From the NCBI GenBank assembly GCA_008360955.1, contig LUCM01004353.1, positions 20,558 through 84,557 of the forward strand: DNA of 64,000 bases, in the 5' to 3' direction. The translations under genes and the position numbers were made by a program. This DNA is from Fasciolopsis buskii (lineage: Eukaryota; Platyhelminthes; Trematoda; Plagiorchiida; Fasciolidae). Positions 54,151-64,000 of this stretch are shown piece by piece (positions within the stretch are counted from its first letter, which is position 1; every line of letters starts with the position of its first letter). Below the pieces are notes generated by a model. It did no database searches and had not been told where the DNA came from. It worked only from the letters and a program-made list of their open reading frames with translations.

Positions 54151-57100
54151 ATGCTGTGCTGCCTCCTGAATGATGCCGAGAATTTCACCAATTAACCTAC
54201 GTTAGTTTTAAGGGCAATTTGGCATTGCATAAAGGTCATAAAAATGATGGTCCAGTCTGCATCGAACAGTTTTTAAGCAATAACCGCCGTCCCAGAAGTC
54301 CATACCGCCTGTCATGCTGACAAAAGGGCAACCTGTGAAGGGTCGAGTAAGACCACGGGTCGTTCGAGGGGTGATAACAGAGGAGCTAGCCATGCAATTC
54401 AGGCAAAAATCATAAGTATATATAAATGACTGCACAAGGGATACCTAAACAATCCGTTTAACTCGATGTAATCGTCAGCGGCTGCTGTCTTAATTTTGCT
54501 TCCCTTTGTTGCAGCACAAAAGAACCTGGTGCATTTGGCAAAAGCCCGACGGCCGGGAAACTGATTTGATCTGATATGATTCTTTAGATGCTGCACGCCG
54601 TAATGGTTATTTTGAGGCCATTATACAAACCACCAAAGAAGAACTGTGGCGGTGCCTGCAGCGGTGCTGGTATTTGTAGAAAGATTACCTCAAAACTCAC
54701 GAAGCATTGATGTGCAATATTCAGTGCTAGAGGTCAGTTAGTTTTTGGTTTCTTTTAATAGACGAAATGTACATAAATGTAAAATGAAACCCATTGAGAA
54801 GCTTACACCTGTGTGCATGCATAAATATGCATATATCGAGAGAGTTCATTTGTATAATCAGATGTAAGCCAATACTTGCAGCGTGCAATTCATATTCCGT
54901 TTCATACCAGCATATATCTTAAATATATTTCTAGCATACGTACCTTTATATTCACATCCATTTATGCTGACAAAACAAATATTCTGAATTAATACATGAA
55001 ATTATTATCACCACTTTTCATTTATTTTTTCATAATGAGAGAAATTTACAAGCAAATACCTCAGAAGCATGGCATTAACTGAAGGTTTTCACAGCAACCA
55101 GTAAATTCTCAATGATTTAACATACTGCAATTTTAATTTTGTTACAAAGCAATGTATATTTACCCTGAATTTTTGTAGGAACATTATTTTGTTCATCCGT
55201 ATCGGGCAAGTAAACGGAATAAGACGATCTGCCTTACGACCCCACTAACACAATCTGTGCATGCTCCTGTACCATATCTGTGTAGACGCATAGTTCCTGC
55301 AAATATTTTGCGGCAAATGTCTAATTGGTCCACTAAATCTTCGCCATCCAATGAGTATGCAGTCTGCAGTTGACAACTGTGCCTTCGTTGCGTAGGTGTC
55401 GAATTCCCTTTCGGCAATAAATTAGTTCGCAAGAGTGATGTAAAAAGACCGAATTAGAAGCGCCAATGACAAAAGGGTTTTGCCAACACTAGTGCGGCAC
55501 GATGATCGGATGCAAGCGCGTAATAGCTGTCATCCGTACTAATAAAATGGGCTTTTATTATTAGTTGATTATAAATATTTAATACGTGCAAAGTGATCTG
55601 TATTTCGGCCGTGAGATATGGAGGTCGGATGAATCCATAACCACTGTTGTAAATACATGATTGATTATCTAACAGTGGATTTCATGACCGTAGACACTTT
55701 CTTATCCAAACCTGTGCATTGCAACCGCAGTTATAAGTATTTCTTGCCCTCTAAGAAATTTGTGGCTTTATATTGCGGTCAGATGCGCAATCATCAAAAT
55801 AATACTCAATTAGAAGTTGACGGTCGGTATGATTTATGTAGGAAAATTTCTTACTACGTTTTAGTGAATATATAAGCTTTATCACACGGTAAATGTGACA
55901 GTTGCATGCAAAAATTCAAGACGCATTTAGTGAAGATGTAGGCGACATCACATGGACCAGCCTTCATGTCACCCAAAGAAGATAACGGAACGACGGTTAT
56001 TTATGCCCTCATTTTGCAACCTCTTCCACACGGACCTTGCGCAAGCTCCTTATACCACCTGCTCATGCTGCAACAGTGTCTGTTTGCCTACACACGCTTA
56101 AATATGGTTGTGTATCTCCGAATTAGACAGTGGTTGAAAGATCGTGTCACACTGATTTTAGAATGAAATGATGACTATCACACAATCTCCTCAACCAGCG
56201 TGAACATCATCCAGGTTAGCTAGCAAGTATACCATATCATGTGTCATATAATACATGTCACGATCGCTATCTATGGATCGCATCACGAAGATTAGTAATG
56301 AAATATCGAAAACTTTCTCGGAGAATTTCGAACTGTCATATTCTAATCACAAATGTGTAATACATAACGTGTGTATTTCATGAGAGCTTTAACTAAGTTA
56401 TTACTTATCATGGGTGTGCATTCGTGAATCTGTCAATTTATTATTTTTGAATTCATTTGTGCTTTTAGTTCTTCGATTTATTGTGGACGACAGTCTGCTG
56501 CAATTTTCGTTATTATTCCCGTTAAAGTTTTTCCGTACAACGATGTACGATGACACTGCTTCTCACTAGGTGCGGCAAGTGATGACTGAATTACTAGCCA
56601 GGGAAATAACCCGTGAGATAAATCACTCTGGAGTATACAAAAAATGGCGTTCCAAAAACCAAAATGGAGCAGGTGATTGTTGATGAGGCCTAATTATGTC
56701 TACTCAAATCTAAAAACAATTTAAAAGCTGTGCTGTGACAAGAAAACTTCAAAACTACTACTGTCTCAGTCGTGGCAGGGGCTATGGTCGCGTGGGTGCA
56801 TGACAAGAAAAGAAGTAGCCGAAGATCAACAGCACGGTAGTACACAGCACTCACAAAGGAAACGTCTAACCATGTTACAGAACGCGACTGAAGAACCAAA
56901 GAACGTGGAGTTGAACACCGTTGAGCGGTAACAGGAAACTTGATGTAGCCCAGTTGTTTAAAAATACATTTTCTATTTTTCCATTTGCCTTCCTTCTGCA
57001 TAATTGCAAATTTTCCCACAGCAAGTGAAGTTTTGTTCTATTCTGCACGCCGTCTTCCGTCCAAGACTGTAGGAGAGAGATGTTCTGGCTACAGAGATAG

Positions 57101-58241
57101 CGCATCATAAATGCATCTCAACTTACTGAATTATGCCTTTTATTTCAGTATATCGTACGTAAGAATTTTCTAGGCCTCTGCAAACAATTTTTAGACCTGG
57201 GGCAACAAGAGCAACGCGCTTTCAGCTCGCTCGGCTGTACTCGGAGAATACTAACCTTGTACATATCACACTGTAACTGTGAATGAAGTTTTCAATAATG
57301 TGTTTTTGGCTCCCAAACGGGCTTAGACAGCAACCGGCCGGGTAGAACAAGTAACAAACTTGCCAGTGCATGTGCAGCCCCCAACTGGGATAATTCCAGT
57401 AATCAGGTGCTCTATATGCTGAATCCTTATTGGCTATCCTTTCCAAGTAACCGTAATTTCATTGAACGCGCGGAAACAAAATTCTGTCCGGAGGTGGTAG
57501 CTCAGACCTCTAAGGTATCCATTGGCCATGGACGTAAAGCGCTGTGCTAAATTCCAGTTCTCCATAACCAAAACTTAGATGTTGCACGAATTTTCAATGA
57601 GAAAAAATAGCCATTTGTCACACACGTACACCATTTGTGTTGGCAGAGAATTTGTATTTGATAATTGCAGTTATTTGTCCCAGTGCACTGTGATATAGGA
57701 AAGTTTACATCGAACGTTCGAGCGTCCATTTTCGTGGTAGGACGTTTACACAGATGAATAAATTGGCTGCGCGCGCAACTACCAGCAATGCTCATTGCGA
57801 TTAGGAAGTCAGGCGACGTGGGTTTAAGGCGGTTTTTTAGGTCGTTTCAGAAATCAATCCAAACCATTTTACACCATGTTCCAAAATGATAAATTTGGGG
57901 TCGGTGTTTGATAAATTATTGGGCTATTTCAAGACGATTTGAAGGCTTCTGTACTGATCAGTCAAATGAGGAAAATCGGAATCATTAGCGTGGTGTAGAA
58001 GAACATAAAATTGTTCCTCCTGATCGCTTGTTTAACCGACCACGTAGACCGTCAAACGCGGTCGTCTCTTGTGCGTTGCTCACGCACGCCCCGCTCGCAT
58101 GCTCACACTTCCACCGCTCTTGACTGTCTTTTCCTTGTACCGGACAAGTATCATGGTTTCCAGCATTGCAATCATCCGAAGCCGAGAATGGGTGACGCAC
58201 AAGTGGTCACAGTGGTTAATGGAGAGCAAAGAGAATACAAG
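54151..58241. other. No recognised gene
   Basis: Open frames are short and overlap on both strands. The longest are 109 codons (56690-57019, -) and 79 codons (55193-55432, -). I see no domain, splice structure or repeat that repeats elsewhere in the window. Confidence 0.45.
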
Positions 58242-58543
58242 ATCCGCGTTATGACAATCCGGTTTTACAGTGGACAATGGTTGTACTCCAACTTTGAACT
58301 CTTTATCACGGCGCAAGTATACATGAAAATACATGTGCATACAGACCTATAGGCCTGCGATTTTCAAGTGCCAACCAGGATCATATATATATAGATATAT
58401 TTATATATATACATATATATATAAATATATATATATAGGTCTCTCTGCACATGTATTTTCATGTATACTTACGCCGTGATAAAGAGTTCAAAGTTGGAGT
58501 ACAACCATCGTCCACTGTAAAACTGGATTGTCATAACGCGGAT
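58242..58543. repeat. 110-base inverted repeat around an AT-rich centre
   Basis: Left arm 58242-58351 and right arm 58434-58543 are inverted copies of the same 110 bases, with no length difference and only about six mismatches. The 82-base centre includes GATCATATATATATAGATAT and other AT runs. The right arm is followed directly by another AT run (58541-58596). The plus strand of the left arm lies in a 113-codon frame that is unlikely to be real. Confidence 0.9.
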
Positions 58544-58559
58544 ATATATATTATTATTA

Positions 58560-58596
<37 letters not shown>
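58541..58596. repeat. AT-rich microsatellite
   Basis: Imperfect AT/TTA repeats abutting the right arm of the inverted repeat. Confidence 0.9.
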
Positions 58597-58598
<2 letters not shown>

Positions 58599-59379
58599 CC
58601 TGCCATAGGCTTTTAAAAAATTAACTTTTTGGAGAAAACAAACGGAGCCCTAAAAGGCAATTCTTGTATTTTGATTAATTGTCCAATATTACTTTTTATC
58701 ACCCCAAACATAAACTTAACTTAAGATTATCAAAAGATTCTATTGAGAACCCTTACTTTAGAAAGACTAGGGTAGGATCCTCATTGACGCGTAGCCTGCG
58801 TTTAACAATATTTTAGCCTTCTCACATTGAACGTTTCCACTATCAACAGTTAAAAATAATCTTTATAACCACACTTCAGATAGGTAAATTCATAACTGAA
58901 TTTTCCCTGAAAAGAAACCCCATGTGTAGCTCGATTGTACGGGTTCAATGTGGTTACTATGACAACCGCTCGATTCAGTTCAGTTCGGTTCAGTTTAGTA
59001 TATGCAGGAGATAAGTGATGGTAACGGTAGAGCAAAAGTACAGACTGGTGTGTTTTTAGCGAGTTCCCTTGGCTTCAAACAGCGCTGAATTTGACGTTCT
59101 TTGCCGTATGAAAACTAGAGCTTTTGGAGCAGTATAGTACCATTACTTACATGCATGGATTTAAATTATACTCAAACATACAATGCGAAAAGTGGAAACG
59201 GGTGTCCCTCCCCCTTTGTGTGTGCTCCGCCATAGGTATAGGGCCTGTCTGAAACTTTCACTGTCGTGCATCCTCCAGAGCGTGGAACCCGGCTCACCAA
59301 AAGCAGGCCCTTCGGTTCTGGTTCACAACAGCTAATGTTTGCTTCAGCCTATGCCCCCTGGTTCGAAATATGGAGCAGA
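58597..59379. other. No recognised gene
   Basis: AT-rich at first, then mixed sequence leading into the 3' end of the minus-strand CR1 relic. The last part may be that element's 3' tail. Confidence 0.5.
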
Positions 59380-61514
59380 CTAAAAGAGAACATCATTCTC
59401 TATGCTTGTTAGGTCATTTTACAATCCTAAGTTTCCCTTGCTTCTTCCACGTTCCATCGATTTGAGGCCCATGTCTTGGAGCCTTTACACACAACTCTTT
59501 TCTCCCCTTGCGGCCATCATTCTATTCTGCCAGGCTTTTGGCCTGCTTTATACAGTCAATATATTTTTGGAAGCACCCGATCCACGGTCGCATGCAGAAA
59601 TCGAGAGGACGTATCAGCGCTCTTACATGGACAGAAACACTTCCCCTTGGTTGTACGATATTATCACCCAAAGTGTGATCATTCTTTCTTTGGCCTTGTT
59701 GGTCGCTGACTGATAAGGTTGAGCGTCAAAAACTGCCAAATCCTCGATTTCTGACACGCAACGCAGCGCTCCATTTCTGACTTGGTCTAAGTTTGCAGAC
59801 GGCAGTTGACATTTGACAAGATTTAGTATTGGGTTCCGGCAAGCCGAGGATCTTCTTAATGCTTCTAAGTCCAGAGATGTATCCTCTCTCACCATTCTCA
59901 CACCATCTGCAAAGATTATGCACGAAATGACCAATCAATGTGCCAAGCCAATTATAAACATCAGAAGCAGAATTTGTCCACTTACATCTTCCGATCCTGC
60001 TGTGTAGTCACCCACTCCAACCATGAATCACGAGTTGCGGACAAGCTGCCTCATTCACTGACACACCGTGAGCTACCAGTTTGTTATGTAAAAGAAAATG
60101 GTTGAAGCCATCGATTTCTCATAAATGTCTGCTGCCTAAATCCATATTGCGAATTGCTGCACTAAGACACTTCAGGAATTCCGTTGGGCGCTACCTGTAC
60201 TTGATGTGCTCTTATCGCTCCAAATCCGGTATCCTTTTGTTTACACTCCTCAAGCAGAACTGGTCCAAACCTTTTCATTCTAATCTTTAACACAAAGCTG
60301 ACTTGATACTTACCGTCTTCTGCAGTCAACCTTTGCCTGAAACCGGGCTTCCGCACTGGAAACTCCATGGCCATTCGCCACTCCGCCGGAAGTTCACCAG
60401 ACTAACCACCCCCATTACAGACTTGCAAAGGACATCCACAATAGGTTAGACTGTGGTTGGGTAGATGCCCTCTGGCCCTGCAGGTTTGCACTTATGCAGT
60501 GCTCTTTGTCTCTATTTCCACCCAATCTGCGTAGTTTAAGTACTTTGCTGGTCCACAGATAGACCGCGGAAACATCGGATTGCAAGTCCCGATAAAAGAT
60601 AATAATCAACGAGTTAACATTTCGGCTCTATCTTTCCTCTTAGGTGCGAAATCACTCTCAGCCGTCCCCGAGATTCCCACATATTAAACCCTGGCCTCTA
60701 AAGACCGTGTTTATTGTCAGAGGGTTCCGGGGTTCATCTTCCCTTTCCGCGATAGCTTCACTTCAAACTCAACCTTAGTTCGCCGCTGCATCGCTTGAAC
60801 CTTCGCAAACCTCGGCATATGTGACTTATGACCGCTGTAATAATTCCGCAACATTGTCCGAAAATTATCCCTTTTTATCTTAAAATTCCAATGGGGCAGG
60901 CCATGCCTACACCTACGTGCCGTTAAGGGATGACATTTCATCATCCTACCTGGCCTCGACTGGTGTATCGCAACCAACTGGGGTTTAGCGCACCTTCGCT
61001 ACTGCTACTTCGTTGATTCTGGTAACATTTGTAACAATTTTGACAATTTCTGCACCAAGCCTCACAACCAAATGTCACTTAAGCTGCAATGGAATTAATT
61101 TTACCAACTGGTTCTCCACTACTGCAGCGCAGACACCTTTGGTTTGTCTCATTATCGCTGGATCGAGCGACTCGGTTGCTGTTCGTCTATAAGTCTCTTC
61201 GAATTTTGATGTAATGTGTCAAGCAATGAATATAAAGCAGTGCCAGGATTTCCTCTTCCAGGCACACCTTCGACGTCCAAGCTAATTTCACGAAGATTAA
61301 TGTCCCTCAATACAGCGATTCGAGGTGACCAGCTCATTAGGTTTGGTGGTAGGATCACGGGTGCAGAATCTTCCGCCTTGCCCGTGTGTAGGACTCTGTA
61401 AATGCGAAGAACTTTCCACAGGCACACACTTACATGAATGCGGGACGAGACTGCCTCCACTTTGGAATAAGCTGAAGTAAATGGTCGTTTAACTGCCATT
61501 TTCCTCAGATGCAC
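59380..61514 (-). mobile_element. CR1-like LINE, endonuclease through C-terminus, dead
   Basis: Read from 61514 down: an endonuclease block RIAVLRDINLREISL, VPGRGNPGTALYSLLDTLHQ (GDFNxPxIDW and following in active elements); a linker KVEFEVKLSRKGKMNP near 60740; a CRARG-type pre-RT block; then CIIFADGVRMVRED near 59920, where FADD has become FADG (59902-59913). After this come SATNKAKERM and, near 59450, RLQDMGLKSMERGRSKGNL, the C-terminal R-R-x-R-G-D region. All main domains are present in order, with stops throughout. Confidence 0.75.
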
Positions 61515-62029
61515 GAGAAGCGAATCTCCTCCAGGTTATCATACTTTATCTCTGCCATGCCCATAGTTCACAAAGCCATGGGGAATTGCGGCAGACTAAT
61601 CCTTTCTCAGGTACGTCTCGGGGATATCCACAACCGCAGGACCTTCGGTCCTTGCCACTGTCTCAACAAATTACCTCATTGACGGCCTGAGTACACTACA
61701 ACCTATTAAATTCTGCTTGCGGCCCAAGGCACTTTATGCTACGGGATTATGAGCTTGGTCCCAGAATCCACTCAATTTCAGCAATTTGCTGACGAAGAGC
61801 ACCCGAGGCCTTCAATCGTTTCATTAATCAGGTCCTGGCGCGTAAAGTTGACACCATCGCCCAAGTTTTAGTAGCTGGACTTGGTAACATGCATGCCAAC
61901 CTTGCTAATACTGTTTGATGAACCCTACGGTTGTTTGTCCGGACTCGTGGAGAGAACTGTCAAGGACCGGCTAATTAGCCTTTCACGACCAACGACTCAT
62001 TGAAGAATCTCTGTAGGGGTTACCTAAAC

Positions 62030-62640
62030 ACTTGGCTCCATTGATCTGGTCATCACAAATGTCGATAAGAAGGTCATTATAGGAATCTTCTTTGGCAAGA
62101 CCAAGGGGTCTGATCGCCTGCCCCATGGACCATTGTTACCGCAGAATAAATTCTGTGGAGAAGCAGATCCGCTGTAATCTTGGTTAACTTCTTACCTCTC
62201 TGACCGCTTTCAAGCAGTCAGTATCAACGGAACCCTAACACAAACCCAGCCAATCACTAGTGGTTTCTCACAAGGCAGTTTCATCGGTCCTTCAATGAAA
62301 TCCTCCGAGCAATATGCCACGGCATACCTTTCTTATTCGCCGACGATATAAAGATAATCTATTCTTTAGAGCTATCTTCCCTGCGTCAAACCATGGCCAG
62401 CATCATGAAGGATTTAAACTCACTAGACGAGTGGTGAGGGCAAGGGGTGGTGAGATTCGCTCCCGCCTGAAGCGCTGTTCTTGCCTGTAATTGTTACGTT
62501 CCCCCTGATAGGCTCATTATAAACGGTGTCCGAATACGATCCACTCAGTGTGTAAAAGGTCTAGGATTACAACACTCGTCCTCATTCAATTTACATGAGC
62601 AAGTGATTTGCCAAATCGCAAATGCTACAGGACTAACGAT
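62030..62640 (+). mobile_element. CR1-like LINE with internal deletion
   Basis: SIDLVITNVDKK (end of the endonuclease) runs within about 60 bases into RLPHGPLLPQN and SWLTSYLSDRFQAVSINGTL, which belong to the middle of the RT. The linker and early RT are missing. GFSQGSFIGPS (GVPQGSVLGP) follows, then in a shifted frame PFLFADDIKIIYSLE with FADD intact at 62336-62347, MKDLNSLDEW and RLIINGVRIRSTQCVKGLGL. It points towards the minus-strand copy's 5' side: the two elements are tail-out with their endonuclease ends facing. Confidence 0.75.
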
Positions 62641-64000
62641 TTCACTGTAAAAACATTCTGCACTGTACGATATAAGTTGATGCCACATAAATAACACTGA
62701 AGAACGCAACTAGTGAATTGTTCGATAGGTTTCCCGAACCTGCTCGGAGTTGAGCGTATTGCAATAGAAAGAGTAACACGGGCATTCACTGAGAAATTTC
62801 TAGGCCCATCATCAAACCTTAACGATAGATAGCGAAGCGAGCTGCTGAGCATTGACTCTCTTTGATTACATATCGTCAGGTTGAATCTCACCGTTCTGTT
62901 GGAATCCTAATAGTCAATGTGTAATGTACGCCAAAAGTCTTCACAAATGTCTACTCTAACTTGTGGAAAGGATGGCCGGAGAATGATTGATACTAACAGA
63001 GCATAACACAATTGAAGATTGTACGGCCGAAATTCATAATAAAATAACACTAATGGGTATGTTGCCTGAAATTAGAGAGCCATTCGTAAGGCAAGATCAA
63101 ATTCACACAAATATGGCGCAGTGGAAATCGTGAAACAAAATTTATCCGTGAAGATGCAGTTTATGTGTTCACATGAACACAACCTGCAATAAGATGGGCT
63201 AATCACGAGTTTTTGGGCTTCGAATCAGAGCTAGGCAATCCAATGCCAAAACTTTCTGGGGCCAACTATGAGTCGCGCACTGCGAGTCAATCCATGTTTA
63301 AACGCATCAAAGGTGCGCATCACCGGCACATAATTTGGCTGGGAAGAAATGGTGGGTGTTGCCAGCTGGCTGGGTTCATCAAAAAGCAGGAGGGTAATAC
63401 GGTAAAGATAAAGATCAATATGGATGTAGCAGCGGGATAGAGAATCGAATTCACACTGGATATCATATGAGGTGGATGGAGAATGGTAATTAACAACATT
63501 CAATAGTTAAAATAATGCTTAAGATAAAACAGCAAGAAACCCTCAAGGTTGCATCAAACAATTTACGGGACGAAAATACATGAAGAATTGTGGACAGAGA
63601 GACAATGGAACTTACAAAAATGGTCACTGGGCTTATGCGGTTGGGAGCGGATTATGATGTGTGGCGGGAAGTAAACGGGTACGTGTAAGATTTACAATCA
63701 ATCCTTAGATACACTTGCCATGAATGACCTGTGTTGTCCTTGTTTAATATCGGAGATTATGGTGTTCTGTGGCGGCACGGGTTTGGAGGTTGGGGGGTTG
63801 CGCTGCATTTCAGTAGTGTTAGTAACTGCTTGGAAAATCGTGATGGTTCATCTGAGATGAGGCACCCGGGGCGGTAAACAGTGTGGTTTGGCTTGTCTCA
63901 GGGTCGCGCGGCCAGGTTCAGGATAGCAGCTTCCTAACGGGGGTAGACAACCAGCGCGAAGGATGGAGTGGAGCTTTCGGCTGCTTTCTCCCAATAGCGC
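62641..64000. other. No recognised gene
   Basis: Open frames at 63213-63440 (+) and 63231-63503 (-) overlap and are unrecognised. The last 250 bases are more G+C-rich than the rest, without a visible gene. Confidence 0.45.

Noticed and set aside
58011..58352. 113-codon plus-strand frame
   Set aside because: Its 3' half is one arm of the inverted repeat and a reverse frame of equal quality exists; no domain.
59402..59713. 103-codon plus-strand membrane-like protein
   Set aside because: It is the reverse of the CR1-like C-terminus; hydrophobic runs are a by-product.

Overview
This window is a stretch of animal nuclear genome, most consistent with a parasitic flatworm (trematode or cestode). 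It has a long gene split into small exons by introns from 41 bases to several kilobases, and no bacterial-style gene packing. The introns and flanks are full of decayed RTE-, CR1- and Jockey-like LINEs, a Ty3/Gypsy element of CsRn1 type, Penelope-like elements, tRNA-derived SINEs and AT or tetranucleotide satellites. The flatworm call is an inference from this repeat mix; no species marker was seen.

The one host gene I can support is on the minus strand and runs from an ATG at 36458 down to at least 8665. I assembled ten coding exons by eye. Their phases agree at every junction and they encode 429 residues matching the N-terminal part of dynein regulatory complex subunit 1 (DRC1/CCDC164, NYD-SP28 family), a coiled-coil protein of the axonemal nexin link. 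The C-terminal exons were not found in 1-8664 and probably lie beyond the left edge.

Region by region: 1-207 is the end of a composite SINE repeat; 2687-5271 (-) is a nearly complete but inactive RTE LINE; 8665-36458 is DRC1. Within its introns lie a head-to-tail Penelope arrangement (11690-13750), an RTE 3' end carrying a 22-base triplication (21760-22400), a SINE pair (27858-28440), a 1.7-kb degenerate ACTG satellite (28880-30600), and a Gypsy relic (32229-34600) split by an RTE insertion and followed by another RTE fragment. From 36.5 to 64 kb I find no recognisable host gene. That part holds a fold-back element (43520-43695), a LINE with RT but no recognised endonuclease (44.0-46.2 kb), a weak LTR-element relic (50.3-51.7 kb), a LINE endonuclease without RT (53.2-54.1 kb), a 110-base inverted repeat around AT-rich DNA (58242-58543), and two convergent CR1-like relics (59.4-62.6 kb).

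All transposable elements here carry stops, frameshifts or lost catalytic residues and look dead. I did not find a new enzymatic or defence system. The most informative observations are the DRC1 gene model, the nested and tandem transposon structures, and a few unrecognised open stretches that could be exons.
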